Shown: positions 32,814 through 44,559 of the stretch, in pieces
How positions within the stretch are numbered: position 1 is the first letter of the stretch
How the letters are laid out: every line of letters begins with the position of its first letter
DNA from: Cupriavidus pauculus
GTDB lineage: Bacteria; Pseudomonadota; Gammaproteobacteria; Burkholderiales; Burkholderiaceae
Length of the DNA: 64,000 nt
Direction: 5' to 3'
Assembly (NCBI RefSeq): GCF_022179805.1
Contig: NZ_BPUO01000002.1
Location: 482,504-546,503, forward strand
Notes under the pieces: generated by a model
Seen by the model: only the letters and a program-made list of their open reading frames with translations
The model's database searches: none
What the model was told of the DNA's origin: nothing
Translations under genes and position numbers: made by a program

Positions 32814-33545
32814 TTAGTACTTTCTCCCGACGTGGAGCGCCACGACTCCGGCCGTCAGATTGAAGTATTCGACTTGTTCGAGCCCAACTTGTTCCATCAA
32901 GCGTACAAGTGAACCCTGGTCTGGATGCATTCTGATCGATTCCGCAAGATAGCGATAGCTGGGGGCATCCCCAGCCACGCGCTCGCCCAGCCAGGGGAGC
33001 ACCTTGAAAGAATAGACATCGTAGGCTTTCTCCAGCGGCTTCCAGACCTTGGAGAACTCCAGCACCATGACCTTGCCGCCCGGCTTGATCACGCGGCGCA
33101 TCTCGGCCAGCGCCCGGTCCTTGTGCGTCATGTTGCGCAGCCCGAAGGCCACCGTGACCAGGTCGAAGTAGTTGTCCGGGAACGGGATCTTTTCCGCGTC
33201 GCAGAGCGCCACCGGCGTGACGACGCCGCGATCCAGCAGGCGGTCACGCCCCACGCGCAGCATCGATTCGTTGATGTCCGTAAGCCACACTTCGCCCGTC
33301 GGGCCGGCCCGCTTGGCGAACGCCTTGGCTAGGTCGCCCGTCCCGCCGGCGATGTCCAGCACCTTGTGCCCCGGTCGTACGTTGGCCTGCGCGATCGTGA
33401 ACATCTTCCAGACCCGGTGCATGCCGCCGGACATCAGGTCGTTCATCACGTCGTACTTGCTGGCCACCGAATGGAACACGCCGGCAACCTTGCCGGCCTT
33501 TTCCGTTTCATCGACCTTTTCGAACCCGAAGTGGGTTTCGCTCAT
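32814..33545 (-). CDS. ubiE: UbiE, ubiquinone/menaquinone C-methyltransferase
   Basis: 243 residues from the ATG at 33545. The SAM-binding loop [15 protein letters not shown] is at about 62-76, and the UbiE signatures [17 protein letters not shown] (31-47) and [12 protein letters not shown] (about 150) are clear. It methylates the C2 position of the quinone ring (2-octaprenyl-6-methoxybenzoquinol in E. coli). Start is fixed by homology of [11 protein letters not shown]. It follows the DUF971 gene by 23 bases and precedes the Tim44-domain gene. Confidence 0.96.
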   Translation of the reverse strand: MSETHFGFEKVDETEKAGKVAGVFHSVASKYDVMNDLMSGGMHRVWKMFTIAQANVRPGHKVLDIAGGTGDLAKAFAKRAGPTGEVWLTDINESMLRVGRDRLLDRGVVTPVALCDAEKIPFPDNYFDLVTVAFGLRNMTHKDRALAEMRRVIKPGGKVMVLEFSKVWKPLEKAYDVYSFKVLPWLGERVAGDAPSYRYLAESIRMHPDQGSLVRLMEQVGLEQVEYFNLTAGVVALHVGRKY

Positions 33546-33568
33546 TCTCAGACTCCAGCTTTCTTGTA

Positions 33569-33985
33569 TCAGTGATGATGGCCGCACGCGTGGCCGCCGG
33601 CCGTGGGCATCGGCGCGTCGCGGTCCATCCCGGCGGCTTCGAGCCGCTTCAGGTATGCATCCCACAGCGTGTCCTGCTGGTCGCCCAGGCGATACAGCAG
33701 TTCCCACGTGTAGATGCCGGTGTCGTGGCCATCGTCGAATCGGATCTGGATCGCGTAGTTGCCTACCGGCTCCACCGCCGCCACGCCCACGTCGCGCTTG
33801 CCGGTCTGCAGGGTTTCCTGCCCCGGGCCGTGGCCCTGGACTTCGGCGGAAGGCGAGTATACGCGCAGCAACTCGAACGGCAGCCGCCAGGTGCGGCCGT
33901 TGTCGAAGCCGATTTCGAGCACGCGCGACTGCGTGTGGACGGTCAGCGCGGTGGGATGAGGAGTGTCTTTGTCCAGGCCAGCCAT
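33569..33985 (-). CDS. DUF971 protein with histidine-rich tail
   Basis: 138 residues. The core (about 12-115) matches the DUF971/GBBH-like N-terminal fold: [23 protein letters not shown] at about 27-49 and [18 protein letters not shown] near 80-97. The family is often found in iron-sulfur or metal contexts and its own function is not established. The last residues, GGHACGHHH, could bind a metal ion. It lies just ahead of ubiE on the same strand and probably shares its promoter, a common arrangement in Betaproteobacteria as I recall. Confidence 0.88.
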   Translation of the reverse strand: MAGLDKDTPHPTALTVHTQSRVLEIGFDNGRTWRLPFELLRVYSPSAEVQGHGPGQETLQTGKRDVGVAAVEPVGNYAIQIRFDDGHDTGIYTWELLYRLGDQQDTLWDAYLKRLEAAGMDRDAPMPTAGGHACGHHH

Positions 33986-34037
33986 GGTGTTGGGTGCGGC
34001 ACCAGCCCGCAGCCCGTGGGCCGTGACAGTGGCGCCG

Positions 34038-35951
34038 TCATGCGTCTTGTACGACCCGATAGCTTACCCCAGCCCCCTCGGCTTGCCCATCCCGTGGGCC
34101 CGCGCCGCTTTCATCGCCATCCGGGGCCGCCACGGGAACGTAGCGCAGGCGCCGGGTGTGGAAAGCCGCCACGGTGCTGCGGTGCGCGATGCTGACGATG
34201 GCCGCGCCGGGCAGTTCGTCCACCATCAGCTGGTACATGGCGCGTTCGGTTTCCTCGTCCAGCGCGCTCGTCGCCTCGTCCAGGAACAGGTATTCCGGCT
34301 TCTGCAGCAACGCCCGCGCAAACGCCAGGCGCTGCTGCTCGCCCGGCGACAGCCGCAGCGACCAGTTGTCGAACACGTCCAGGTGGCGGGTCAGCATGCC
34401 CAGCTGTGCACGGCGCAGCACGGCCGTCAGCGTCTCCCGCGAATGGCTGTTGCCGGTGTCGGGGTACGACAGCGCGTCTGCCAGCGTGCCGATCGGCAGG
34501 TAGCTGCGTTGCGGCAGGAACAGCATGCGCCGGCTCGGAACGGTGATCCGCCCGCTGCCATAGGGCCAGATGCCCGCCAGCGCGCGGAACAGCACGCTCT
34601 TGCCGCATCCGGACGGGCCATTGACCAGCCAGCGCTCGCCCGGCGCGATCGACAGCGAGAACGGCGCCACCAGCGGCCGCTGCCCCGGGTGCTGGCCCGG
34701 GTCGCTACCCTCCTCGTCCACGTCCAGCCCGCAGTGCACCGGCAATGCCAGGGCCAGGCCGCTGATGGAGATGTCCACCTCGGCCGCACTGGACGCCTGC
34801 ACCACCTCGATATCGCCGGCCTCGTCGTGCGTCAGGTCCTGGCGCTCGGCCACGCGCATCGCCTCCTGGAAATCGATCAGACGGTTGGCGGCCGCCTTCC
34901 AGCCGACCAGCGTGGCATAGCTGTCGACAAACCAGGACAGCGCGCCCTGCACCTGCCCGAATGCCGAGTTGATCTGCATGAGGCCGCCCAGCGTGAGCTT
35001 GCCCGAGAAGTAGCGCGGCGCCGCCACCAGCAGCGGGAAGATGATCGCGAACTGGCCGTAGCCCGAGTTCACGAACGTCAGCCGCCGGGTATAGCGCATG
35101 AGCTGGTTCCAGTTGGCCCGGATGCGCTCGAAGCGCGCGCGCAGCCCGGCCTGTTCGGTCGGCTCGCCTCGATAGAGCGCCACGGGCTCGCTGTTCTCGC
35201 GCAAGCGCACGAGCATGAAACGGAAATTTGCCTCGTACTGTTCCTGCTGGAACGACAACCCGATCAGCGGCCGGCCCACGAAGTGGGCAATCAGCGAGCC
35301 CACCACCGCGTAGCCGATGGCAAACCAGACCATGTAGCCCGGAATCGTCAGGTCCACGCCGCCCAGCGCAAAGCTGATCGGCCCCGAAACTGCCCACAGG
35401 ATGCCGATGAACGACACCAGCGTGACGGCCGAATTGAGCAGGCCCATCGACAACGTCAGCGCGCCGTCGGTGAACTGGCGCAGGTCGTCGGCCAGACGCT
35501 GGTCGGGGTTGTCGGTGGAATGGGTCTGCTCGATGCGGTAGTACGCCTGGTGCCCGAGCCAGCGCTGCATGAAGGTACCCGTCATCCAGGTACGCCAGCG
35601 CATCTGCAGCATCATCTGGTAGTACTGCCGCGAGATGGCCAGCACGATGAAGCAGGCCGCGATCCACGAGAACCGCAGCAGCAATGCCTTGAACGAGACG
35701 AAGTCGCGCTGCTCGATGGCGTTGTAGAACACGCGGTTCCACTCGTTGAGCAGCACGTTGATGTAGACGATGCCGAGGTTCAGCGCCACGACCAGCGTCA
35801 GCAGCCCGAGCCCGGCCTTGCGGTCCTCCGAACTCCAGTACGGCTTGATCAGCGCCCAGGTGGCCGCCAGGCGCAGCCGGCTCTGGTTCTTGAGTGCCTC
35901 GGCGGGTACGGCGGGGCCCGGCACGATAACGGACGAGGGTGTGGAAGACAT
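34038..35951 (-). CDS. YddA/SbmA-type ABC transporter (membrane domain fused to ATPase)
   Basis: 637 residues. The membrane domain (about 30-350) is of the SbmA/BacA type: LNEWNRVFYNAIEQRDFVSF at about 68-87 and the RWRTWMT block near 118 are diagnostic. It is followed by an ATPase with Walker A GPSGCGKSV near 447, signature LSPGEQQR near 537 and Walker B LFLDEATSALDE near 556. Relatives include YddA, Rv1819c and the human ABCD lipid/cobalamin carriers. The cargo is unknown. About 25 acidic or flexible residues interrupt the stretch before the ATPase (near 400-430). The gene stands alone, 52 bases behind the DUF971 gene's start region in opposite order of transcription. Confidence 0.9.
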   Translation of the reverse strand: MSSTPSSVIVPGPAVPAEALKNQSRLRLAATWALIKPYWSSEDRKAGLGLLTLVVALNLGIVYINVLLNEWNRVFYNAIEQRDFVSFKALLLRFSWIAACFIVLAISRQYYQMMLQMRWRTWMTGTFMQRWLGHQAYYRIEQTHSTDNPDQRLADDLRQFTDGALTLSMGLLNSAVTLVSFIGILWAVSGPISFALGGVDLTIPGYMVWFAIGYAVVGSLIAHFVGRPLIGLSFQQEQYEANFRFMLVRLRENSEPVALYRGEPTEQAGLRARFERIRANWNQLMRYTRRLTFVNSGYGQFAIIFPLLVAAPRYFSGKLTLGGLMQINSAFGQVQGALSWFVDSYATLVGWKAAANRLIDFQEAMRVAERQDLTHDEAGDIEVVQASSAAEVDISISGLALALPVHCGLDVDEEGSDPGQHPGQRPLVAPFSLSIAPGERWLVNGPSGCGKSVLFRALAGIWPYGSGRITVPSRRMLFLPQRSYLPIGTLADALSYPDTGNSHSRETLTAVLRRAQLGMLTRHLDVFDNWSLRLSPGEQQRLAFARALLQKPEYLFLDEATSALDEETERAMYQLMVDELPGAAIVSIAHRSTVAAFHTRRLRYVPVAAPDGDESGAGPRDGQAEGAGVSYRVVQDA

Positions 35952-36065
35952 GAGGGCGCCAGCGGTTGGCCCGCCGCCAGCATCCGGCGGGCATGTTGTT
36001 GTTCGACCGGTGTCAGACGCACCGCCAGGCGGGCGGGTTCCGTACCAGACTGCTAAGGCACTTTA

Positions 36066-36500
36066 TCAGTCAGCGGAGGCCAGTGCAGAAAGCGCGGCCC
36101 GTAGCGTCGGCAGCCGGCTGCCCAGCTCGGCGATGCGCGCCGTGTCGGCGGCCCGCTGCGGCGCGGCCCAGATGGCTTCCGGGAAATGGGTGTCCCAGCG
36201 GTAGCGCGGAATGATGTGCCAGTGCAGGTGGGGCACCATGTTGCCGAAGGCGGCCAGGTTGACCTTGTCCGGCGCCATGACCTCGCGCACCACGCGCTCG
36301 ACGCGCGCCACAAATCGCATCAGCCAGGCCTGGTCGGCATCGTCCAGATCGGTCAACTCGGCGGCATGGTCGTTCCAGACCACGCGGCAGAAGCCCGGAA
36401 ACCGGTCGTGCTCCACCAGGATCAGGCGTGCGCGGTCGCCCATCCAGACCAGCTCGCCGCCATCGGCTTCGCAGAGGGGACAGTTGGGGAGTCGGGTCAT
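36066..36500 (-). CDS. HIT family nucleotide hydrolase/transferase
   Basis: 144 residues from the ATG at 36500. The histidine triad is H91-H93-H95 in HLHWHIIPR. A CPLC pair of cysteines near the N-terminus (C7, C10) resembles the short zinc-ribbon-like start of several bacterial HIT proteins. Members cleave nucleotide phosphoramidates or dinucleoside polyphosphates; the substrate here is unknown. It follows the large FAD/Fe-S dehydrogenase on the same strand with one palindromic repeat between them. Confidence 0.9.
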   Translation of the reverse strand: MTRLPNCPLCEADGGELVWMGDRARLILVEHDRFPGFCRVVWNDHAAELTDLDDADQAWLMRFVARVERVVREVMAPDKVNLAAFGNMVPHLHWHIIPRYRWDTHFPEAIWAAPQRAADTARIAELGSRLPTLRAALSALASAD

Positions 36501-36529
36501 GGGCGAATGAATGTAGATTGGTGTCGGCT

Positions 36530-36556
36530 CCCCTCTCCCGCAAGACGGGAGAGGGG
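36530..36556. repeat. Interspersed palindrome, single copy
   Basis: CCCCTCTCCCG (36530-36540) and CGGGAGAGGGG (36546-36556) form an 11-bp perfect stem with a 5-base loop. It sits in the 92-base gap between the FAD/Fe-S dehydrogenase stop and the HIT gene start. It may act as a terminator or an mRNA stabiliser. Confidence 0.8.
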
Positions 36557-36592
36557 AGCGCATATCGACGGTTGTCGACGGCTATCGGCAGG

Positions 36593-39500
36593 TTAAACCA
36601 GCACCCGCTCGATACCGCCCGCGTTGGCCTTGGCCACGTACTCGGGCATCCAGTTCTGGCCCAGCAGGTGCTTGGCCATCTCCACCACGATGTAGTCGGC
36701 CGTCACCGAGGCGTCTTCGTTGTAGCGCGACAAACCCTGCAGGCACGACGGGCAGCTCGTCAGGATCTTGACGTCGCCCTTGAATTCGTCGGTACGCAGC
36801 TTGTCGGCACCCTTGCGCATTTCCTCTTCTTTGCGGAAACGGATCTGCGTGGAGATGTCCGGACGCGTCACGGCCAGCGTGCCCGATTCCCCGCAGCAAC
36901 GCTCGTTCTTCTCGATCTTGCCGCCGCCCTGGTTGCCGCCCATCAGGTCGTTCACCAGCTTGGTCGGGTCCATCGTCTTGATCGGCGTGTGGCACGGGTC
37001 GTGGTACATGTAGCGCGTACCGGTCACGCCTTCCAGCTTCACACCCTTTTCCAGCAGGTATTCGTGGATGTCGATGATGCGGCAGCCCGGGAAGATCTTG
37101 TCGAATTCATATCCGGCAAGCTGGTCGTAGCAGGTGCCGCAGCTGACCACCACGGTCTTGATGTCGAGGTAGTTCAGCGTATTGGCCACGCGGTGGAACA
37201 GCACGCGGTTGTCGCTGACCATCTTCTCGGCCTTGTCGTACTGGCCGGCGCCGCGCTGCGGATAGCCGCAGCACAGGTAGCCCGGCGGCAGCACGGTCTG
37301 CACGCCCACGTGCCAGAGCATGGCCTGCGTGGCCAGCCCCACCTGCGAGAACAGACGCTCGGAGCCACAGCCCGGGAAGTAGAACACGGCTTCCGTTTCG
37401 GCCGTGGTCGTCTTCGGGTTACGGATGATCGGCACGATCTCGTTGTCTTCGATATCGAGCAGTGCGCGCGCCGTCTTCTTGGGCAGGTTGCCCGGCATCT
37501 TCTTGTTGATGAAGTGGATCACCTGCTCCTGCACCGGCGGCTTGCCAACCGTGGCGGGCGGATGCTGGGTCTGCTTCTTGGCAAACTTCTTGAGCACCTC
37601 GTTGCCCAGGCGCTGCGCCTTGTACCCGACGCCCATCATCGCGGCACGCGCGAGGTTGATGGTCTGCGGATTGGTCGCGTTCAGGAAGAACATCGACGCG
37701 GCGGTGCCCGGGTTGAACTTCTTCTGGCCCATCTTGCGCAGCAGATTGCGCATGTTCATCGACACGTCGCCGAAGTCGATCTTGACCGGGCACGGCGTCA
37801 CGCACTTGTGGCACACCGTGCAGTGGTCGGCTACGTCCGAGAACTCGTCCCAGTGCTTGATCGACACGCCACGGCGGGTCTGTTCTTCGTACAGGAACGC
37901 CTCCACCAGCAGCGACGTGGCCAGGATCTTGTTGCGCGGGCTGTATAGCAGGTTGGCGCGCGGCACGTGCGTGGCGCACACCGGCTTGCACTTGCCGCAG
38001 CGCAGGCAGTCCTTGACGCTATCGGCAATCGCGCCAATGTCGCTCTGCTGCATGATGATGGACTCATGCCCCATCAGGCCGAACGACGGCGTGTACGCGT
38101 TGCGCAGGTCGGCGCCCGGCAGCAGCTTGCCCTTGTTGAAGCGGCCTTGCGGGTCCACGCGCTGCTTGTACGCGCGGAATTCGCCAATCTCGTCTTCGGT
38201 CAGGAATTCCAGCTTGGTGATGCCGATGCCGTGCTCGCCAGAGATCACGCCGTCCAGCGAGCGTGCCAGGTCCATGATGCGGGCCACTGCCTTGTGGGCT
38301 TCCTTCATCATGCCGTAGTCGTCGGAATTCACCGGCAGGTTTGTATGGACGTTGCCGTCGCCGGCGTGCATGTGCAGCGCCACGAAGACGCGACCGCGCA
38401 GCACCTGCTTGTGGATCTTCTGGGCTTCGTCCAGGATCGGCTTGAACTCGCCGCCGTTGAAGATCTTGCGCAGCTCTGCGCGGATCTCGCTCTTCCAGCT
38501 CACGCGGATCGTGCGGTCCTGCAGCAGGTGGAACACCGTGGCGTCGGGCTGGGCCTGCAGCCGCTGGTCGAAGGCCGGACCCAGCAGGCCCAGGCCATGA
38601 CCGATCAGCGACGCCTTGGCGGCCTGCAGCGGCGTGTCCATGTGGTCCTGCAGATAGCGCCAGCGCGCGCGGATTTCGCGCAGCAGCGTCAGCGCGTGCT
38701 GCACGCGGTCTTCCAGCAGTTCGGCGCTCGGGATTTCGTTGGCGTCGTCGCTGCGGCCCAGCGGCAGGTTGCCACGTGCGAAAAACGCTTCCAGGTCGTC
38801 AACGAGCTTGAGCTTGTTCTTGACTGACAGCTCGATGTTGATGCGCTCGATGCCGTCGGTGTACTCGCCCATGCGCGGCAGCGGAATCACCACGTCTTCA
38901 TTGATCTTGAAGGCGTTGGTGTGGCGCGCGATGGCGGCGGTACGCGAGCGGTCGAGCCAGAACTTCTTGCGGGCCTCGGGGCTCACGGCGATGAAACCCT
39001 CGCCGCTCTTGCCATTGGCCATGCGAATCACTTCCGAGGTGGCGCGCGCCACGGCGTCTTCGTCGTCACCGACGATGTCGCCAATCAGCACCATCTTCGG
39101 GAACGCGTTGCGCTTGCTCTTGGTGGCATAGCCCACCGCGCGCAGGTAGCGCTCGTCCAGGTGCTCCAGGCCGGCCAGCAAAACGGGGGTGGGGCCCCTG
39201 TTATCCCCACCAGCGCCGCCTTCGCGCTTCGACTCTCCGTCCAGGAAGTCCTTGATTTCGACAATGCTTGGAATCGCGTCGCGCGGCTGGCCGAAGAATT
39301 CCAGGCAGACCGTGCGGATGTGCTTCGGCATGCGGTGCAGAATCCAGCGCGCGCTCGTGATGATGCCGTCGCAGCCTTCCTTCTGTACGCCCGGCAGGCC
39401 GGCCAGGAACTTGTCGGTGACGTCCTTGCCCAGCCCTTCCTTACGGAACTTGCGGCCTTCGATGGCCAGCGTCTCGGTGCGCAGCACCTTTTCGCCCGGG

Positions 39501-40597
39501 CGGCGATCGCCATCGGACCACTTCAGTTCGAACGTGGCCACCGGCACATCATGGATCTTGCCCAGGTTGTGGTCCATGCGGGTGATCTCGAGCCAGTTGC
39601 CCTCGGGATCGACCATGCGCCACCACGCCAGGTTGTCCAGCGCGGTACCCCACAGCACGGCCTTCTTGCCGCCCGCGTTCATCGCCACGTTGCCGCCGAT
39701 GCACGACGCATCGATCGACGTCGGGTCCACCGCGAACACCAGCCCGGCCTTGTCGGCCGCATCGGCCACGCGGCGCGTCACCACGCCGGCGCCCGAGAAA
39801 ATCGTCGCCACCTTGTGCGCAACGTTGGGCAGGTCGGACATCTCCACCGCGTCAAGCTGCTCCAGCTTTTCGGTGTTGATGACGGCCGAGAACGGCGTCA
39901 GCGGCACGGCGCCGCCGGTGTAGCCGGTGCCGCCCCCACGCGGGATGATGGTCAGGCCCAGCTCGAAGCAGCCCTTCACCATGCCGGCGATCTCTTCCTC
40001 GGTGTCGGGCGTCAGCACGACGAACGGGTACTCCACACGCCAGTCGGTGGCGTCGGTCACGTGCGAGACGCGCGACAGGCCATCGAACTTGATGTTGTCC
40101 TTCTGCGTGATGCGGCCCAGCACACGCTGGGTGCGCTTGCGCAGCGCGTAGGCATCGGCGAATTCCTGCTGGAACGACTCGATCGCCTGCTTGGCGAAGA
40201 CCACCAGTTGCTCCACGCGGTGCGAACGGTCTTCGGCGGCCGGCTCGGCGTGCTCGGCACGGTCGGCCGCGCGGCGCTTCTCGATTTCGTTCAGGCGGTG
40301 GTGCAGCGCGCTGACCAGCATCTGGCGGCGCTTGGGGTTCTCAAGCAGGTCGTCCTGCAGGTACGGATTGCGGCGGACCACCCAGATATCGCCCAGCACT
40401 TCGTACAGCATGCGGGCCGAGCGGCCGGTACGGCGTTCGCCGCGCAGTTCATGAAGAATGCGCCAGGCTTCCTCGCCGAGCAGACGGATGACAATCTCGC
40501 GATCCGAAAACGACGTGTAGTTATAGGGGATCTCACGCAGGCGCGGCGGGGCATCCAGCGCGGCGAGCTTGGCATCGAGCACGAGTGGGGCGTTCAT
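36593..40597 (-). CDS. Giant FAD-linked dehydrogenase with Fe-S and CCG domains (D-lactate/glycolate dehydrogenase-like)
   Basis: 1334 residues from the ATG at 40597. An N-terminal region of DUF3683 type (about 60-180) precedes a PCMH FAD-binding domain with [10 protein letters not shown] near 220, then an FAD-oxidase C-terminal domain (to about 790). Two 4Fe-4S motifs follow near 862-930 ([11 protein letters not shown] and [12 protein letters not shown]), then two CCG domains ([10 protein letters not shown] near 1109, CCGESGT near 1234). This combines GlcD-like and GlcF/GlpC-like functions in one chain, oxidising a 2-hydroxy acid and passing electrons to quinone. The substrate is not shown by the sequence; D-lactate is the usual guess. 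The 4-kb gene stands alone. Confidence 0.92.
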   Translation of the reverse strand: MNAPLVLDAKLAALDAPPRLREIPYNYTSFSDREIVIRLLGEEAWRILHELRGERRTGRSARMLYEVLGDIWVVRRNPYLQDDLLENPKRRQMLVSALHHRLNEIEKRRAADRAEHAEPAAEDRSHRVEQLVVFAKQAIESFQQEFADAYALRKRTQRVLGRITQKDNIKFDGLSRVSHVTDATDWRVEYPFVVLTPDTEEEIAGMVKGCFELGLTIIPRGGGTGYTGGAVPLTPFSAVINTEKLEQLDAVEMSDLPNVAHKVATIFSGAGVVTRRVADAADKAGLVFAVDPTSIDASCIGGNVAMNAGGKKAVLWGTALDNLAWWRMVDPEGNWLEITRMDHNLGKIHDVPVATFELKWSDGDRRPGEKVLRTETLAIEGRKFRKEGLGKDVTDKFLAGLPGVQKEGCDGIITSARWILHRMPKHIRTVCLEFFGQPRDAIPSIVEIKDFLDGESKREGGAGGDNRGPTPVLLAGLEHLDERYLRAVGYATKSKRNAFPKMVLIGDIVGDDEDAVARATSEVIRMANGKSGEGFIAVSPEARKKFWLDRSRTAAIARHTNAFKINEDVVIPLPRMGEYTDGIERINIELSVKNKLKLVDDLEAFFARGNLPLGRSDDANEIPSAELLEDRVQHALTLLREIRARWRYLQDHMDTPLQAAKASLIGHGLGLLGPAFDQRLQAQPDATVFHLLQDRTIRVSWKSEIRAELRKIFNGGEFKPILDEAQKIHKQVLRGRVFVALHMHAGDGNVHTNLPVNSDDYGMMKEAHKAVARIMDLARSLDGVISGEHGIGITKLEFLTEDEIGEFRAYKQRVDPQGRFNKGKLLPGADLRNAYTPSFGLMGHESIIMQQSDIGAIADSVKDCLRCGKCKPVCATHVPRANLLYSPRNKILATSLLVEAFLYEEQTRRGVSIKHWDEFSDVADHCTVCHKCVTPCPVKIDFGDVSMNMRNLLRKMGQKKFNPGTAASMFFLNATNPQTINLARAAMMGVGYKAQRLGNEVLKKFAKKQTQHPPATVGKPPVQEQVIHFINKKMPGNLPKKTARALLDIEDNEIVPIIRNPKTTTAETEAVFYFPGCGSERLFSQVGLATQAMLWHVGVQTVLPPGYLCCGYPQRGAGQYDKAEKMVSDNRVLFHRVANTLNYLDIKTVVVSCGTCYDQLAGYEFDKIFPGCRIIDIHEYLLEKGVKLEGVTGTRYMYHDPCHTPIKTMDPTKLVNDLMGGNQGGGKIEKNERCCGESGTLAVTRPDISTQIRFRKEEEMRKGADKLRTDEFKGDVKILTSCPSCLQGLSRYNEDASVTADYIVVEMAKHLLGQNWMPEYVAKANAGGIERVLV

Positions 40598-40795
40598 TGG
40601 CGGGACCGCTTCGAAGCTGCGCACGGGGACGGTGCGCGATTATCGTCATTAAAGGGCGATTGTACTGCAACGCCCCGTTTCGCCGCGCCGCAACAATGGC
40701 AATTCCAAGGGAATTACCCCCGATTAGCCCCGGATATGTCAGCAATCTGCCCCGATTGCATGCAATTTGACTTCCTCGGGTGGTGCCCCCGGCGC

Positions 40796-41374
40796 CTAGA
40801 ACCACTGGCGAATGGCCTCGCCCACGCCGTGCCAGAACGAATCGGGAATCCAGAGCAGGCTGGCGGTCATTGCCAGGTAGCGCAGGAACTTGCCGATCGC
40901 CATATATAGAAGGCTGTGCCAGAACGGCATGCGCAGCCAGCCGGCCAAAGTGCACAGTGGATCACCAATGCCGGGCAGCCACGAGAACAGCATGGTCGGC
41001 GGGCCGTAGCGGCGCATCCAGCGGAAGTATTTGGCGTCCAGCTTGGGCTTGTGCCGCTTGCGCGGGTGCTGGCGATGTTCGGCATGCTCGCGTTCGTGCT
41101 CGTGATGCTGGCGCCGTTGCCGGTAGCGCACCACCGCCAGCTTGGCGGCATAGCCCAGCCACCAGTCGATGGCGCCGCCCACGGTATTGCCGGCCGTGGC
41201 CACCAGTATCGCCGGCCAGAACATGCCGGGATTGAGCTTGACGTAGCCGAACACGGCCGGCTCGGAGCCCAGCGGCAGCAGCGTGGCCGACACCAGGCTG
41301 ACCAGGAATATGGCCGGCAGGCCCACCTTGGGCAGGGCAACGGTGTCGAACAGCCAGTCGATGAAAGCTTCCAT
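40796..41374 (-). CDS. YqaA family membrane protein (DedA/VTT superfamily)
   Basis: 192 residues from the ATG at 41374. Three to four hydrophobic segments are seen: about 18-38, 45-62 (with the conserved [13 protein letters not shown]), 125-145 and 160-180. A 30-residue insert around 85-112 is very rich in histidine, arginine and lysine ([14 protein letters not shown]), which is unusual for the family and could bind metal or membrane phosphates. VTT proteins are thought to scramble or flip lipids; YqaA itself is uncharacterised. It is divergent from the molybdenum hydroxylase genes. A longer upstream frame is not family-like. Confidence 0.85.
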   Translation of the reverse strand: MEAFIDWLFDTVALPKVGLPAIFLVSLVSATLLPLGSEPAVFGYVKLNPGMFWPAILVATAGNTVGGAIDWWLGYAAKLAVVRYRQRRQHHEHEREHAEHRQHPRKRHKPKLDAKYFRWMRRYGPPTMLFSWLPGIGDPLCTLAGWLRMPFWHSLLYMAIGKFLRYLAMTASLLWIPDSFWHGVGEAIRQWF

Positions 41375-41630
41375 GCGTGGGGACGTGCGCCGGGCCGCCC
41401 GGGGCAGGGGAACCCGCATGGCAGCGCCGAACGATTTGTGATTTACTTTTAGAGCCTGTTGCGGCGGATCGTTCATTCCGTCGTCAGACCGGGCAAACCC
41501 GGCAGCACCAATATCACGAAATAGCCGTCTCAACCAAGCGGCAGTACCGCGTCGTGGCCCGTCCCGCGCAGTCGTCATTCGGGGATTGGCGGAGCTGGCC
41601 ATGCGCGCACCACCCCATATGGAGACAAGC

Positions 41631-42146
<516 letters not shown>

Positions 42147-42158
42147 CGGAGGCCCGAC

Positions 42159-44543
42159 ATGAACGCACCCGAAAAGCACCCGTTCGTCGGCACGCCCGTG
42201 CGCCGCAAGGAAGACTACCGCTTCCTGACCGGCAACGGCCAGTACACCGACGACGTCACGCTGGCGCACCAGAGCTACGGTTACTTCGTGCGCTCGCCGC
42301 ACGCCCACGCGCGCATCCGATCCGTTGACACCGCCGAGGCGCTGGCCTCGCCAGGCGTCATCGCCGTGCTCACCGGCGACGACATGGCCGCCGACAAGGT
42401 GGGCGGCCTGCCCTGCGGCTGGCTGATCCACAGCATCGACGGCACGCCGATGAAGGAACCGCCCCACCCCGCGCTGGCCCATGGCAAGGTCCGGCACGTG
42501 GGCGACCAGGTGGCGCTGGTCGTGGCCGAGACGCTACAGCAGGCCCGCGACGCTGCCGAGAAGATCGACGTCGACTATGACGAGCTGCCCGCCGTGGTCA
42601 GCCCGGCCGACGCCGCCGCATCGGCCACGCTGGTCCATGACGACGTACCGGCCAACACCAGCTACACCTGGGGCCATGGCGACCGCGCCGCCACCGACGC
42701 GGCGTTTGCCCGCGCCGCGCACGTGACCACGCTGGAGATCGTCAACAACCGGCTGATCCCGAACGCGATCGAACCGCGCGCGGTCAACGCCAGCTATGCC
42801 CGCCAGGACGACAGCTATACGGTCTACGTGGCCAGCCAGAACCCGCACGTGGAACGGCTGCTGATGGGCGCCTTCGTGCTGGGGCTGCCCGAGTCGCGCC
42901 TGCGCATCATCGCGCCCGACGTGGGCGGCGGCTTTGGATCGAAGATCTTCCTCTACCCCGAGGACGTGGCGCTGACCTGGGCCTCGAAGAAGGTGGGCCG
43001 TCCGATCAAGTGGACGGCCGAGCGGTCGGAGTCGTTCCTGACCGATGCGCATGGCCGCGACCACGTCACCAAGGCCGAACTGGCGCTCGACGCGGACGGC
43101 AAGTTCCTGGCGATGCGCGTGCACACCGTGGCCAACATGGGCGCCTACCTGTCCACGTTCGCCAGCAGCGTACCCACCATCCTCTACGCCACGCTGCTCG
43201 CCGGCCAGTACGCCACCCCGGCCATCTACGCCGAGGTAAAGGCGGTGTTCACGAACACGGCGCCGGTCGATGCGTATCGCGGCGCGGGACGCCCCGAAGC
43301 CACCTATGTGGTGGAACGCCTGGTCGAAGCCGCCGCACGCGAGACCGGTACCGATCCGGCCACGCTGCGCCGCAAGAACTTCATCCGCACCTTCCCGTAC
43401 GCCACGCCGGTGGGCCTGACCTATGACACGGGCGACTACGAGCCGTGCCTGGCGCGCGCCGAGGAACTGGCCGATGTCGCCGGCTTTCCGGCACGCCGCG
43501 AGGCCGCCAAGCAGCGCGGCCGCCTGCGCGGGCTCGGTTACTCGTGCTACATCGAGGCCTGCGGCCTGGCACCGTCGAACATCGCCGGTGCGCTGGGTGC
43601 ACGGGCCGGGCTGTTCGAAGTGGGGGAGATCCGCGTGCATCCCACGGGCACGGTGACCGTGTTCACGGGATCGCACAGCCACGGGCAAGGCCACGAAACC
43701 ACGTTCGCGCAGATCGTGGCGGACCGGCTGGGCATCGCGTTGGACGCCGTGGAAATCGTGCACGGCGATACCGGCCGCGTGCCGTTCGGCATGGGCACAT
43801 ACGGGTCGCGGTCGCTGGCCGTGGGCGGCTCGGCCATCGTGAAGGCACTGGACAAGATCGAGGCCAAGGCCAAGAAGATCGCGGCGCACCTGCTGGAAGC
43901 GTCTGACGCCGACATCGAGTTCAGCGACGGTGTGTTCCGCGTGGCCGGCACCGACCGCACGAAGACGTTCGGCGAGGTGGCGCTGACCGCCTACGTGCCG
44001 CACAACTATCCGCTCGACAAGCTGGAGCCCGGCCTGAACGAGAACGCGTTCTACGACCCGACCAACTTCACCTATCCATCCGGCGCCTACATCTGCGAGG
44101 TCGAGGTCGATCCCGACACCGGCGAATCGCACGTGGTCAAGTTCACGGCCGTCGACGACTTCGGCAATGTGATCAACCCGATGATTGTCGAAGGCCAGGT
44201 GCATGGTGGCATCGGCCAGGGGCTGGGCCAGGCGATGCTGGAGCAGTGCGTGTACGACCCCGACAGCGGCCAGTTGCTGACCGGGTCCTACATGGACTAC
44301 GCCATGCCGCGCGCGGCGGACCTGCCGGACTACACCGTGGAAACGTCCAGCGGCACGCCTTGCACCCACAACCCGCTGGGCGTGAAGGGCTGCGGGGAGG
44401 CCGGCGCCATCGGCTCGCCACCGGCGTTCATCAACGCACTGGTGGACGCGCTGTCGCCACTTGGCGTGCACGACATGCAGATGCCCGCCACGCCGCATCG
44501 CGTGTGGCAGGCCATCCAGGCCGCGCAGGGCAGCGCCGCATAA
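42159..44543 (+). CDS. Molybdenum hydroxylase large subunit, form II CoxL-like
   Basis: 794 residues, the molybdopterin-cytosine-dinucleotide-binding catalytic subunit of the xanthine oxidase family. The active-site loop reads AYRGAGR (372-378), the form II signature; aerobic CO dehydrogenases (form I) have AYxCSFR with the copper-binding cysteine, absent here. The conserved catalytic glutamate is E747 in GVKGCGEAG, and GGGFGSK near 259-265 contacts the cofactor. It therefore hydroxylates an unknown aromatic, aldehyde or other carbonyl substrate and is not expected to oxidise CO. It lies between the 2Fe-2S and FAD subunit genes. Confidence 0.93.
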   Translation: MNAPEKHPFVGTPVRRKEDYRFLTGNGQYTDDVTLAHQSYGYFVRSPHAHARIRSVDTAEALASPGVIAVLTGDDMAADKVGGLPCGWLIHSIDGTPMKEPPHPALAHGKVRHVGDQVALVVAETLQQARDAAEKIDVDYDELPAVVSPADAAASATLVHDDVPANTSYTWGHGDRAATDAAFARAAHVTTLEIVNNRLIPNAIEPRAVNASYARQDDSYTVYVASQNPHVERLLMGAFVLGLPESRLRIIAPDVGGGFGSKIFLYPEDVALTWASKKVGRPIKWTAERSESFLTDAHGRDHVTKAELALDADGKFLAMRVHTVANMGAYLSTFASSVPTILYATLLAGQYATPAIYAEVKAVFTNTAPVDAYRGAGRPEATYVVERLVEAAARETGTDPATLRRKNFIRTFPYATPVGLTYDTGDYEPCLARAEELADVAGFPARREAAKQRGRLRGLGYSCYIEACGLAPSNIAGALGARAGLFEVGEIRVHPTGTVTVFTGSHSHGQGHETTFAQIVADRLGIALDAVEIVHGDTGRVPFGMGTYGSRSLAVGGSAIVKALDKIEAKAKKIAAHLLEASDADIEFSDGVFRVAGTDRTKTFGEVALTAYVPHNYPLDKLEPGLNENAFYDPTNFTYPSGAYICEVEVDPDTGESHVVKFTAVDDFGNVINPMIVEGQVHGGIGQGLGQAMLEQCVYDPDSGQLLTGSYMDYAMPRAADLPDYTVETSSGTPCTHNPLGVKGCGEAGAIGSPPAFINALVDALSPLGVHDMQMPATPHRVWQAIQAAQGSAA

Positions 44544-44559
44544 CGGAGAGGACACGACC

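Noticed and set aside
42159..44543. Calling the hydroxylase a true aerobic CO dehydrogenase
   Set aside because: The active-site loop is AYRGAGR, without the cysteine that binds copper in form I CoxL.
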